Assembly: GCF_001646945.1 (NCBI RefSeq) | Contig: NZ_LUTV01000003.1 | Location: forward strand, 347,423-408,600 | Source: Endozoicomonas ascidiicola | GTDB taxonomy: Bacteria > Pseudomonadota > Gammaproteobacteria > Pseudomonadales > Endozoicomonadaceae | Direction: 5' to 3' | Length of the DNA: 61,178 nucleotides | Shown: one piece after another, positions 8,934 to 18,198 of the stretch | Layout of the letters: each line of letters starts with the position of its first letter | Numbering within the stretch: the stretch's first letter is position 1 | Notes under the pieces: model-generated | Told to the model about the DNA's origin: nothing | Database searches by the model: none | Seen by the model: only the letters and a program-made list of their open reading frames with translations | Translations under genes and position numbers: made by a program

Positions 8934-9788
8934 ATGCAGATTGAAAATATGCCCAACTATGGTGCAGTACCTCCAGCCGAAATGGCAAAACTGGCAGAAC
9001 AGGTTGTTCTTGGTAAAGCTAAAAAACACCCTGAAATCACACTGATTCTGGCCGTCATGGCAGGTATCTTTGTTGCTATCGGTGCTATGTTCTACACCAT
9101 CACCATGGCGGGTGCTCAAGGAACGCCTTATGGTCTGACCAAACTGGTGGGCGGTATTGTTTTCAGTGTTGGCCTTATGCTGGTTGTGCTTTGTGGTGGT
9201 GAATTATTTACCAGCAGCACGCTGTTGTTAATGGGTAAAGCGACTGGCAAGTTAAAGCTGGGTAACATCGCTAAAAACTGGAGTCTGGTTTATCTGGGTA
9301 ACTTCATTGGCTCCATTATTTTTGCAACACTGATTGTCTATGGCGGTATTTGGGAAGGCGGCCATGGTCAGGTAGGTTTATCTTCTCTGTATATTGCCAA
9401 GGCGAAGCTGGGCCATCCATTTGTTCAGGATATTGTTCTGGGCCTGCTTTGTAACTTGCTGGTTTGTCTTTGCTACTGGATGACGTTAAGTGCCCGTACC
9501 GCTGCTGGCAAAATGATGGCTTGCGTTCTTCCAGTTGCTGCATTTGTTGTCGCTGGTTTTGAGCACTCCGTGGCGAACATGTATCTGTTACCTGTCGCTT
9601 ATTTGACCAAAGCTGTTGCGGGTCCTGAGTTTTGGCAGGCCATTGGTTACAGTGCCGCCGATTTTGATATGATCACTCTGCAAAATATTGTGATGAACCT
9701 GATTCCGGTCACCATCGGTAACATCTTGGGTGGTGGTGTGATGGTTGGATTGAGCAAGTGGTTTGTTTATTTGCGCGTGAAAGGCTGA
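8934..9788 (+). CDS. Formate/nitrite transporter family channel
   Basis: Inner-membrane FNT protein (FocA/NirC family), 284 residues, six predicted membrane helices. The N-terminus NYGAVPPAEMAKLAEQ is characteristic of the family (PPAEMA). Other family features are the CGGELFTSS stretch in the middle helices, the FEHSVANMY motif near residue 204 and the late NLIPVTIGNILGG helix. The neighbours do not say whether formate, nitrite or another small anion is carried. It is monocistronic and ends in a strong terminator. Confidence 0.92.
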   Translation: MQIENMPNYGAVPPAEMAKLAEQVVLGKAKKHPEITLILAVMAGIFVAIGAMFYTITMAGAQGTPYGLTKLVGGIVFSVGLMLVVLCGGELFTSSTLLLMGKATGKLKLGNIAKNWSLVYLGNFIGSIIFATLIVYGGIWEGGHGQVGLSSLYIAKAKLGHPFVQDIVLGLLCNLLVCLCYWMTLSARTAAGKMMACVLPVAAFVVAGFEHSVANMYLLPVAYLTKAVAGPEFWQAIGYSAADFDMITLQNIVMNLIPVTIGNILGGGVMVGLSKWFVYLRVKG

Positions 9789-9808
9789 TTTAACAAAAAG
9801 TGAAAGAA

Positions 9809-9836
9809 AAAAAGCGGCCAGTGAGCCGCTTTTTTA
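9809..9836 (+). terminator. Bidirectional terminator after the FNT gene
   Basis: AGCGGC (9813-9818) pairs with GCCGCT (9825-9830), flanked by an A-run before and a T-run after, so it can terminate both the FNT gene and the convergent siderophore operon. Confidence 0.85.
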
Positions 9837-9852
9837 TTGCGTTCTCTATGAG

Positions 9853-11892
9853 CTATCGACGAATTCGAATTAATAAAATAATAAAGTAGGCTCCTCCAAG
9901 CGCCGCTGCCAGAGTACCAGCTGCGATTTGCCCCGGGTATACCAGGTTCCGTCCAAGCCAGTCCGCGGTTAATAGAAGACTTGAGCCGATTAATGAGGCG
10001 ACCAGTAATTGTGTAACGGCTGTTTGCGCGCCTATCAATCGGGCAAGGTGCGGCGCTAACAATCCGATAAAGGCAATGGGCCCCAGAAGTGCGGTGACTA
10101 CAGAGCAGGCTAATGCTACCAGCCCCAATAGATACCAGTAACTTTTTTGAACATTGAGCCCTCTTCCCTGGGCCATCGAGTGGCTAATGCTTAACAGTGT
10201 TAACCAGCGATGACTGCTGAGTGCGAGCAGTAAAATAACACTTGACAAGGCAACAAGTAGCGATGCTTCAAAAGCCTGAATTCGGTAGGTAGAGCCCGCC
10301 AGCCAGCCAAGAATTTGATAGACGTCTTCCTTACCATTGGCCAGGGCAAATTGAATCAATGCTTCAACCAGAGCGGTTAGTGAAACCCCAAGAAGAATAA
10401 TGGCAGCAGGGGAAAACTGCTGTCGTCGTGCAAGTGTCAGAAGAAGGATTAACATACAACCGCTACCCGCAAGTGCAACCAATGGGCTGGCGGATGTAAT
10501 GGGTTCACCAAACACCAGGCTGTAAATAACCAAAGCACCACTGGCACCAGCAGACACTCCCAGCAGGTCGGGGCTTGCTAATGGGTTGTAAATCAACCTC
10601 TGCAAGAGTGTACCTGCCACTGCCATAGCGATACCGGCTGCCAGTGCAGCAATAATTCGTGGCATTCTGAGGTGAAAGGCAAATTCACTGGGCAACTGCC
10701 ATTGCCACCCAAAGGGACCTTGATTTAAAAACAAGGCGGCGCTGATGCAGGCTCCACAGGAAAAGAAGAGAAACCACCAGTGCCTTTGCATCATCCGCTT
10801 GTGATGAATCGGTCTTGTGGTCATGCGGTCTTCTGCTTTTAGTTTTCTTAGTGCCATAAGAATAAGCACCGGTGCACCGCACAATGCCGCTGCGGTACCG
10901 GTTGGAATCAGGTCAATAGTGAAGACGCTTAATGCTCTTGCCAGGAAATCGGCAGTTAGCAGCAGTAATGATCCCAAAAGGGTTGAAAACCAAAGCTGAT
11001 CCCGAGCGGTTCTTGCACCTAAATAGCGGGCAAGGTTGGGTGCAATCAAACCGATAAAACTGATCACACCCACCGCGGTAATGGATGCAGACACCATCCA
11101 TAATGTGATCAAGAGCATTAATGCCAAAACAGGACCTGTAGCCAATCCACGGCCTTGTGCTGCCTGCTGACCAATTCGAAGCAACTGCAGGACTCTGGGC
11201 GCTAATAGAAGTATAGGGATGGCTATCAGCAGTTTTGGTGCCAGCCATTCCATCCAGATCCAGTCATGTTGTGCCAGATCACCTGCGCCCCAGATAAACA
11301 ATTGCTTGGCGTACTGATCTTTCAAAAGAATAACGGCGGTTGTTTACGCCCCCAAAAATATATTAAACGCCATACCTGCCAGAACAATGGGCATGCCAGA
11401 CAGTTGACGAATACCGGCAATAGCCAGCACAAGCCCCACGGATAATAACGCCCCCGCCATTACCACCAGAGAGGTGATATCGGGATCAACCCCGGGGGCA
11501 AGCACTGTGATCAGTATTAACGCCAGCCAGGCACCTAAAGAGGTACCCAGCGTTAAAGGCGATAACAAGGGGTTACGGGTCAACTGTTGTAACACGCTAC
11601 CTGCTAAACCCAGAACCGCCCCGACCATTAATGCCATCGCTAATCTGGGTAGGGTGGCAAACAGAAAAACAAATTCAGGAAATGGGGCAGGGATAGCAGA
11701 ATTAATCAACGACCACTGACGAGTAAGTGGCAGGTTGTTGTCGTACTGCACATAGAAAAAACCCAGAAGCAGGAGTATGACCAATGATAATTGATAGCGG
11801 ATGTAGGGCTTTTCCAGAACCCTGATCACAGGATTACCGCCAGATGCAGCTTCGGTGTCGGCGATTTCAGTCATATTACTTTGAGCCAGCAT
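9853..11892 (-). pseudogene. fhuB: FhuB-type siderophore permease interrupted by an in-frame stop
   Basis: Double-length FecCD/BtuC-type permease for iron-siderophore import, normally about 660 residues. The first half (11892-11344) runs from RVLEKPYIRYQLS to MAFNIFLGA and then meets TAA at 11344-11346. The same frame continues as TTAVILLKDQYAKQLFIWGAG and runs to 9853 with both FecCD halves otherwise intact. So the lesion is one nonsense codon, not a frameshift. TAA is one base from the leucine codon TTA. Two polypeptides might still be made, since TTG at 11325 could restart. Otherwise the transporter is dead. It overlaps the broken fhuD gene upstream. Confidence 0.85.
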
Positions 11893-12822
11893 TAATCTGC
11901 CCTCCTGTTTTCGGGGGCGATGGCCAGCAAGCTCGCTGTCATTGCTTCGGCCAGATAGTTGAGTGACATGGCTCCTCCGTAGGTCCAGGTAGAGGCAATG
12001 GCGTTTGTATTTCCTTTTCTGACGAAAGGCATGGCTTGCCAGAGGCGTGATTGATTGAGCCTGGACGACTGTGGAAAAGGTTCAAAGTAAAGAACTGCAC
12101 CGTCATGTATTTTGCTTAACAGAAGTGTCCGTTTTTGCACCAACCCCCATTTGGATGTGGGCTGCGGCAATGCATTCGTGATGCCCAGTTGCTCAAGTGC
12201 ATACTGGCTCATTGAGTTATCACCGTATATATAGACTGACGATGGATTGGCAAAACGAACAGTGGTCACTTGCGGTAGTTCATCCTGATAAGCCACTAGC
12301 AACTGCTCTTTCAAGTGATGAAAGTTCTGTTGCATACTGGCCAACTTTACTTCAGCAACCGACTGTTGTTGAAAAAGCACCGATAAACGGCGGAATATTT
12401 CTATCGATCGTTCGGCATTATTATGACTTTTGCTGAAGGTTTTAAAGGTGACGACCGGCGCGATGGCTTCCAACCGTTGAATAATGGGTTCATCCACGTT
12501 ACTGACCAGAAGGAGGTCTGGTTTCAGGTTGGCCATTTTTTCAAGGTTAGGTTCTGCCCTGGTGCCTAAATCTTCTACAGAATCAGGAAGAGCGGGTTGA
12601 CCCACCCAATCGGTATAACCGGTTTTATCGCTCATGGCGATGGGAGTTACTCCCAGCTCCAGCAATTGTTCGGTCATATCCCATCAGGGTGATAACCCGG
12701 GTGGGTACGTCTGGAAATGTGTGCACGCCCCGATCATCTTTAATAGTGACCTCTGCTGTCGACAGTGAGACCCAAAGAAGGGCAGTCATTGACACTGAGT
12801 AGTGTAAAAATTTCTTTAACAT
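11892..12822 (-). pseudogene. fhuD: FhuD-type siderophore-binding protein, frameshifted
   Basis: Periplasmic binding protein for iron-siderophores. The N-terminal piece (12822 to about 12680) has a signal peptide (VSMTALLWVSLSTA) and VTIKDDRGVHTFPDVPTRVITL, the normal start of the mature domain. It then shifts frame near 12675-12690. The remainder begins MTEQLLELGVTPIAMSD in another frame and continues to 11892. Joined together they make a normal-sized binding protein. Unless this is a sequencing error, the protein is truncated after about 50 residues. It lies between fhuC and fhuB in the usual cluster. Confidence 0.85.
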
Positions 12823-13577
12823 ACGACAGCGACCTTTTTCTCATGGTGTTCAATCACCTCAATAGTGCGATTGAACAGACTGGAAAGCCGCACTGAACTT
12901 GAAAAGTCATCCACCGAATCGTGATAAACAACCTGGCCGTGCTTTAACGCTATGATCTGTTCTGCGAATTGAAGTGCAAGGTTAAGATCATGTAGCACTA
13001 CAACCACGCCACGATTTTGTTCGTCGTGAAGTTTTTTTAACAGCGTCATCAATTCGTATTGGTGTGAAATATCCAAAGCTGAAACGGGTTCATCAAGCAT
13101 TAGGATCGGGGAATCCTGGGCTAATAGCATGGCAATCCATGCTCTCTGACGTTCACCGCCGGAGAGTTGGTCCACCAGCTGATGTTCCATGTTACGAATA
13201 TCGGTTTGGTCGATGGCTCGATCAATGGCCTCATTATCAGCAGGGGTGAACCTTCCTAGTGCACCCCGCCATGGAAAACGACCGAGACGCACAAGTTCTC
13301 TTACTGTCAGCCCCGGAGCCTCAGGAATATGCTGGGGTAAATAGGCTAGCTCTCTTGCCAATGCCTTTTCACGGTATTTGGCGAGTGCTTTGTTATTAAG
13401 AGATACAGAACCGGTATCTGGCTTTTGCTGTCGGGACAGAATGTTCAGCAGTGTGGATTTACCAGAACCGTTGTGACCAAGAATCAACGTAAACTGACGA
13501 CTATCAATGGCAAGATCGTGAATATCCAGAACCGGCCGGTTCTGGTGAGAGACGGAAATATCATTCAGTGCAAACAT
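12816..13577 (-). CDS. fhuC: Siderophore ABC transporter ATP-binding protein
   Basis: Cytoplasmic ATPase that energises iron-siderophore uptake with FhuB and FhuD. Walker A is GHNGSGKST near residue 36, the signature is LSGGERQR, and Walker B is ILMLDEPVSALD followed by the switch histidine in VVLHDLN. About 253 residues from the ATG at 13577 (MFALNDISVSH). The frame is open further upstream but that part lies inside the preceding gene. It overlaps the FhuF-like gene by 17 bp and the fhuD start by 7 bp, indicating one operon. The gene itself looks intact. Confidence 0.93.
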   Translation of the reverse strand: MFALNDISVSHQNRPVLDIHDLAIDSRQFTLILGHNGSGKSTLLNILSRQQKPDTGSVSLNNKALAKYREKALARELAYLPQHIPEAPGLTVRELVRLGRFPWRGALGRFTPADNEAIDRAIDQTDIRNMEHQLVDQLSGGERQRAWIAMLLAQDSPILMLDEPVSALDISHQYELMTLLKKLHDEQNRGVVVVLHDLNLALQFAEQIIALKHGQVVYHDSVDDFSSSVRLSSLFNRTIEVIEHHEKKVAVVC

Positions 13578-14352
13578 GTTCGGCCTTTTTTTGTTGTAAC
13601 TTTTGCAGACGCGCTTTTTTAGGGTAGTTGCTGCACACATCGGCATCCTGTCTCAGATAGTGCAGGCAACAACCTGTGCGTTTTAATTCAAAACTGTCTG
13701 TTAACTGGAGTGGCCTGCTGGTTAATCCTGTTGATTGCAGCCACAAAGGTGCATGGCTTTCTAGAATCGGCAACGTAATGCCTTTGCCGTATAAAAAGGG
13801 AATACGGATAAGAGAGGCCAAAAGTTGGTCTGACAACAGGCGCTGCGCAAGTACTGGTTTGAAGGAACACACTTGTTGAAGCTGTGAAAGCAGTAATGCC
13901 GAGAGATCAGCCAGTTCGTGACCAGCTTTTTGGATGAGTAGTTCGGTTTCCCCTGTAAAACAGGTGCCTTCCGGTAATGTATAACCGGCTACCATGCCGT
14001 TATGGCTGCTTTGCCCGAGTAGCCTGAGTGGTGGAATCGCTTCCATGCTGTATACAGCGATGATGCTGAGCATGACGGGTTGCCAGATTAACAAATCCCA
14101 GCTGCGAACTGCCCAATAACCACGACCCGCCTCAGGAAAACTGTTTTTTAATCTGTCGTAGAGTCCTTTAACGGTTTGAACATCTTTAGTCGTATAACTA
14201 ATTTGCTCATCCGCAGGGTTACCCTTACTGCCATAGAGCAGAGGGCTAAGGGCACTTCCCGCGGCAAAGAGTCGCGAATAAACCTCAGAGGTGCGACATG
14301 CGCCCTCTGAGGTTTCCTGTAACTGGTCAGAACTGAATTGCTCAGAACTCAT
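13561..14352 (-). CDS. FhuF-like siderophore-iron reductase, one cluster cysteine missing
   Basis: 263 residues. The C-terminal motif TGCCLHYLRQDADVC corresponds to the FhuF iron-sulfur motif C-C-x10-C-x2-C, which binds a [2Fe-2S] cluster used to reduce ferric siderophores in the cytoplasm. Here the fourth cysteine is tyrosine (TAC where TGC is expected), so the cluster may be lost or altered. It sits between the TonB receptor (11 bp overlap) and fhuC (17 bp overlap) in the uptake operon. Family assignment rests on this motif, the length and the context. Confidence 0.75.
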   Translation of the reverse strand: MSSEQFSSDQLQETSEGACRTSEVYSRLFAAGSALSPLLYGSKGNPADEQISYTTKDVQTVKGLYDRLKNSFPEAGRGYWAVRSWDLLIWQPVMLSIIAVYSMEAIPPLRLLGQSSHNGMVAGYTLPEGTCFTGETELLIQKAGHELADLSALLLSQLQQVCSFKPVLAQRLLSDQLLASLIRIPFLYGKGITLPILESHAPLWLQSTGLTSRPLQLTDSFELKRTGCCLHYLRQDADVCSNYPKKARLQKLQQKKAEHVCTE

Positions 14353-16492
14353 AGTTGACCGAGGTTTTTACCGTTCTTTCTGCGCCTATAAAACAGGTGC
14401 GCTGGTCGTAACAGCTGTAATAACGCTTGTTAAACAGGTTGGTCACACTGAGGTTAAGTGATGTGCCTTCCAGCCCGGGGGAATACTCACCCAAATCGGA
14501 ATTGATCGACATATCAACCAGGCTGTAAGACGGGACTTTATCTGCAGTGGCAACATCTAAAACGGCTTCACCAATGTAACGGACACCACCACCGATTTCA
14601 GTGCCGCGCAGCAAACCAGAGTCACCAAAGTAGCTCAACCAAAGTGTGGCTTTTTTCTCGGGCACCCAGGATGGCGTCTTGCCAGTCAGGCCTGCATTGT
14701 CTTTGGTGAATTCCACATCTTGAAATGTCACGCTGGCATCGAGCAATAACTGATGGTTGACCTGGCTTGTCGCTTCGATCTCGAAGCCTTTGGATTGTAT
14801 CTGACCTGCTTGAATCTGGTCGTAGGTTCCGCCCGAAGGATCTTTGGTCAACACATTATCTTTGGTGATTCTAAAGGTTGACAATGTCAGTACTGTGTCG
14901 CTTGTTTCAGGGGCATATTTAATGCCTGCTTCCCATTGCTTGCTGGTAGAAGGCTCGTACGCTTTGCCTCTGCGATCACTGCCCGGTACCGCTTCAAAGC
15001 CTTCCGCGTAACTGGCGAACGGTGAGAGACCGTTGGACATGGTATAAAGGACGCCTAATCGACCGGACAGATTGTTTTGACGCACTTTGTTCGACAGTGG
15101 TTTAACAACCTCGGTTATCCCGGTTTGATCACTGCGAATGTTGTCGTATCTCAAGCCTGCGAGCATCACCCACTGATCAACCAAAATTTGATCCTGCAGG
15201 TAGATGCCGTTTTGGTACAGCGTTAAGTCGTATTTTTGATAAGGGTTGTAAATCAGCGGTGTGTTTGGATCGACTTGATCATTATCTGGATTCAACAAAT
15301 CGATAGAGCTAACGAGGCCAATAGAGTTATACACATATGTTTTCAAACGTTGATAATCAAACCCGGCCAATACATTGTGAGTCAATGACCCTGTGTTTAT
15401 CATCCCGGACAATTGATTATCAATAGTGAACGACTGTAGTTTTTCGTCGTTCAGCTGTGCAACCCGGTAGATGGTTCTACCATCTGGATTGATAGGCGCC
15501 TGTGGGTTTTCATAAATCAGTTTCTGAAGAGCCTTGGCATCCATGAAACGGGTATTTTGAAGAAAAGACCAGTTGTCGTTAAACGTATGGCTGAGTTTAT
15601 AACCCAGAAGCGTGACGTCACGGTCATAATCGTTCCAGTTCTTATCACCCATAAACGTATCACGGTCAAAAGATCCATGTGCGCTTGGCAGTACAGAACC
15701 TGTTGCGGGTACCCCAGTAAATACGCCAGCTTCTGGGTCTTTTTGATGATACAGGTTCATGTTAAGCAGGGTGCGATCACTGATTTGCCAATCTACACCG
15801 CCTGCCACCATATAGCGCTCATCTTTTATGGAATCGATCTGGCTGTCTTTTTCACGAGCCAAAGAGGTGAAGGTATAAGACAGCTCATCATTACCAGCAA
15901 TAGCACCGGTGGATTGGAAGGTTGCTTCCTTACGGTTATGACTGCCTGTGGCCAGTTCAATGCTGTCGTAGTTGTTGGACGACGGTTGTCTTGCGATTAT
16001 GTTCACCATACCACCCGGTGGCATGCCGCCATAAAGTACCGAAGTAGGTCCTTTGAAAACTTCTATTTGTGCTATGGCTGCAGGATCAATCTGCGGCTGG
16101 ATGAATGAGTTGTTGTAATGAATTTGCAGGCCATCATAAAAATTCTGGAAATTGGTGAATCCACGAATAGTGTATTGATCCATCCGGGTGGCACCACCGC
16201 CACGCAGCTCGGTATTAACGCCTGGTGTATAGCGAAGAGCCTGGCTGACACTGGCGGCTCCTTTGTTTTTAAATTGTTCCTCGGTCACCGTTGAGATGCC
16301 CTGAGGTGTTTTTTCTGGAGGGAGTGCAGTTTTGGATGCGGTATTGCGATAGGTAGACGCCGTCACCACCACTTTTTCTAACTGTGTAATGCCGTCTGGT
16401 GTCGTCTCGGTGTCTGCCATCGGCAGCCCGCTATGCATCGCTGCCATCGCAAGAGCAATAACGCGGTACTGGGCAGGGAAAGGATATTTCAT
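14342..16492 (-). CDS. TonB-dependent siderophore receptor (FhuA/FpvA-like)
   Basis: Outer-membrane receptor of 716 residues. A signal peptide (VIALAMAAMHSGLPMA) precedes a TonB-box-like segment (LEKVVVTA), the plug domain (TPQGISTVTEEQFKNKG to GGMPPGGMVNIIARQP) and a 22-strand-type barrel ending in YEF. A Cys pair in the last loop (CYDQRTCF) is typical of ferrichrome-type receptors. It is the first gene of the uptake operon, has a Fur-box-like site just upstream and lies downstream of an AraC regulator gene. The frame is intact, unlike fhuB and fhuD. Confidence 0.93.
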   Translation of the reverse strand: MKYPFPAQYRVIALAMAAMHSGLPMADTETTPDGITQLEKVVVTASTYRNTASKTALPPEKTPQGISTVTEEQFKNKGAASVSQALRYTPGVNTELRGGGATRMDQYTIRGFTNFQNFYDGLQIHYNNSFIQPQIDPAAIAQIEVFKGPTSVLYGGMPPGGMVNIIARQPSSNNYDSIELATGSHNRKEATFQSTGAIAGNDELSYTFTSLAREKDSQIDSIKDERYMVAGGVDWQISDRTLLNMNLYHQKDPEAGVFTGVPATGSVLPSAHGSFDRDTFMGDKNWNDYDRDVTLLGYKLSHTFNDNWSFLQNTRFMDAKALQKLIYENPQAPINPDGRTIYRVAQLNDEKLQSFTIDNQLSGMINTGSLTHNVLAGFDYQRLKTYVYNSIGLVSSIDLLNPDNDQVDPNTPLIYNPYQKYDLTLYQNGIYLQDQILVDQWVMLAGLRYDNIRSDQTGITEVVKPLSNKVRQNNLSGRLGVLYTMSNGLSPFASYAEGFEAVPGSDRRGKAYEPSTSKQWEAGIKYAPETSDTVLTLSTFRITKDNVLTKDPSGGTYDQIQAGQIQSKGFEIEATSQVNHQLLLDASVTFQDVEFTKDNAGLTGKTPSWVPEKKATLWLSYFGDSGLLRGTEIGGGVRYIGEAVLDVATADKVPSYSLVDMSINSDLGEYSPGLEGTSLNLSVTNLFNKRYYSCYDQRTCFIGAERTVKTSVNYEF

Positions 16493-16503
16493 GAATTGCG
16501 CCT

Positions 16504-16525
16504 AAATGATAATGATTATTATTTG
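16504..16525 (-). promoter_or_regulatory. Probable Fur box
   Basis: AATGATAATGATTATTATT (16506-16524) closely resembles the Fur consensus GATAATGATAATCATTATC in either orientation. It lies about 12 bp upstream of the receptor start codon, so ferric-uptake repression of the operon is expected. Confidence 0.75.
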
Positions 16526-16560
16526 CTGGCGCGATTGTAAGGAGTCTGTCGGTTTAAAAC

Positions 16561-17484
16561 TTAATCATTTGGTGCATCTGAGTAAACGACGGGCATCCAG
16601 TATTCAAGTTGTAGGTTTGTGTCGTTTTGCCTGAGTCCTTGTCCATAATGTTCCAGCTCATAATGTTCAACCCCTTGATAGTTGGACTCGGGCAACCAGG
16701 AGCAGAGGAACCAGGTCAGTATCTTATCAAAGGAAGCTAAGTTATTTGAGCAGGGAAGCACCGCGTATGTATGCTCGGGGAGCTCAATGCTATCCAGCGT
16801 TGGATGGATGATGTGATCTTCCCTACTAAGACAGGCCCAGTAAGGAATGTTGTCTGTTGTCCATCGCTCACTGAAGTCGATCACTCCAATGTGCTCACTG
16901 GCAAAAAAATCAGCAACGGATACCGATTTCATTAATGTTGCCCATATGGCAGGAATGGCCTCCATATGATTGGGGTGCTTGGAGAAGATGCCATCAAAGT
17001 GTCCTTTAATGCCCTGAAGACGCCTTGCTGGAAGAGTTTCGATACGAACCTGAAATAAAGACGGCGGCAGTGACGTTTCCTGAACGGTTTTGTCGCTCAA
17101 TGACACGATGGGTTGGTGAAGGTTACGAAAAATTCCGGCTTTTCGGTACTGCCCGGGACTGCAATCATACGCTTTACGAAAGCTGCTGCTAAGGCTGATT
17201 TCTGATTCAAATCCACAGGCAAGGGCAATATCCATCTGTCGTCGTTTAGTGGTCAAGAGCAGCTGTCCAGCTCTGCTCAGCCTCAGGCTTCTAATATATT
17301 GAGCCACGCCCATACCGATTTCACGCTGAAACACCCGTTGAAACTGCCACCGGGACCAGCAGCTTTTTTCCGCCAGCGATTCAACCGTCAAAGGCTCATC
17401 CAGATGCGTCTCGATGTAAAGCAAAATATCGTTTATGCGGCTTAGCCCTCGATTTATTCTTTGGGCTGCTACGTATTCAGTCAT
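16561..17484 (-). CDS. AraC-family regulator with GyrI-like ligand domain
   Basis: 307 residues. The N-terminal third carries two AraC helix-turn-helix motifs (VESLAEKSCWSRWQFQRVF and the DIALACGFESEISLSSSF to SPGQYRK region). The rest (from about residue 130) resembles the GyrI/AraC effector-binding domain, the Rob-type order. It is encoded just upstream of and parallel to the siderophore receptor, so it may control that operon. The GyrI-like domain usually binds small molecules. Four 8-bp repeats abut its start codon. An autoregulatory or phase-variable role is inference. Confidence 0.85.
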   Translation of the reverse strand: MTEYVAAQRINRGLSRINDILLYIETHLDEPLTVESLAEKSCWSRWQFQRVFQREIGMGVAQYIRSLRLSRAGQLLLTTKRRQMDIALACGFESEISLSSSFRKAYDCSPGQYRKAGIFRNLHQPIVSLSDKTVQETSLPPSLFQVRIETLPARRLQGIKGHFDGIFSKHPNHMEAIPAIWATLMKSVSVADFFASEHIGVIDFSERWTTDNIPYWACLSREDHIIHPTLDSIELPEHTYAVLPCSNNLASFDKILTWFLCSWLPESNYQGVEHYELEHYGQGLRQNDTNLQLEYWMPVVYSDAPND

Positions 17485-17516
17485 GCTACCTTGCTACCTT
17501 GCTACCTTGCTACTTT
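17485..17516. repeat. Four tandem 8-bp repeats touching the AraC-gene start codon
   Basis: GCTACCTT occurs three times in tandem (17485-17508) and a fourth time as GCTACTTT (17509-17516). On the coding strand each unit reads AAGGTAGC, so every unit supplies an AAGG ribosome-binding-type sequence directly before the ATG. Unit gain or loss would alter promoter-to-start spacing, not the reading frame. Confidence 0.9.
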
Positions 17517-17652
17517 GGAGAAGATCGACAATTCGCTTTGTCGTTAGAGCTAGCCATTCTGAGGTATCATACAGGCTCTGCTCTGGGCTGTTAAATCAGA
17601 GAGCAGCAGGAATGTGATCAATCACTTTGTATAAAAAACGATGGAATTAACC

Positions 17653-18198
17653 ATGAAATCAGTAGCCATCTTCTGTGGTTCACAGGCAGGACGTCAGGAA
17701 ACATACCGTCAAGCGGCTGAAGATCTGGTGGATGCTTTGATGGAACGAGGTGTTTCTATTGTTTACGGTGGTGGCAATGTTGGGTTGATGGGCATTGTTG
17801 CGGACAGAGCAATGGCAAAAGGCGGTCATGTTATTGGTGTTATTCCCAATGCACTGGTAGAGATGGAAAGAGCTCATAATGGCATTAGCGAGCTGATCCA
17901 TGTGGACAATATGAGTGATCGCAAACAGAAGATGTGTGAATTGGCGGACAGTTTTATCACCCTGTCCGGTGGTACCGGCAGTATGGATGAGTTATTTCAG
18001 GAGCTGACTCATAGACAGGTGGGTTACCACAGTAAAACCTGTGCAATATTGAATACCGGGGGCTATTACAATCATTTGCTGGCCTGGCTTCAAAACGCTG
18101 TGGACGAAGGGTTTATTGATAAAGCGCGCTATGATCAGCTTATCGTTGAAGCGTCGCCGGAAGATCTGATCAGCCGGATGATGGAGAGCAAACAATGA
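17653..18198 (+). CDS. LOG-family Rossmann protein (cytokinin riboside phosphoribohydrolase-like)
   Basis: LOG/TIGR00730-type nucleotide-binding protein that typically hydrolyses nucleoside 5'-monophosphates to base and ribose 5-phosphate. Family features include SVAIFCGSQAG at the start, YGGGNVGLMGIVADRA and GHVIGVIPNAL. The catalytic motif, usually PGGxGTxxE, reads LSGGTGSMDELFQ here, with serine replacing proline and an Asp-Glu pair. About 181 residues from the ATG at 17653 (GGA seven bases upstream). An ATG at 17641 is also in frame. Its stop overlaps the yqiA start by 4 bp, so they are probably co-transcribed ahead of parE. Confidence 0.88.
   Translation: MKSVAIFCGSQAGRQETYRQAAEDLVDALMERGVSIVYGGGNVGLMGIVADRAMAKGGHVIGVIPNALVEMERAHNGISELIHVDNMSDRKQKMCELADSFITLSGGTGSMDELFQELTHRQVGYHSKTCAILNTGGYYNHLLAWLQNAVDEGFIDKARYDQLIVEASPEDLISRMMESKQ

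Noticed and set aside
11320-11350. fhuB split by a frameshift
   Set aside because: Reading through the TAA in the same frame restores the family sequence, so it is a nonsense codon, not a shift.
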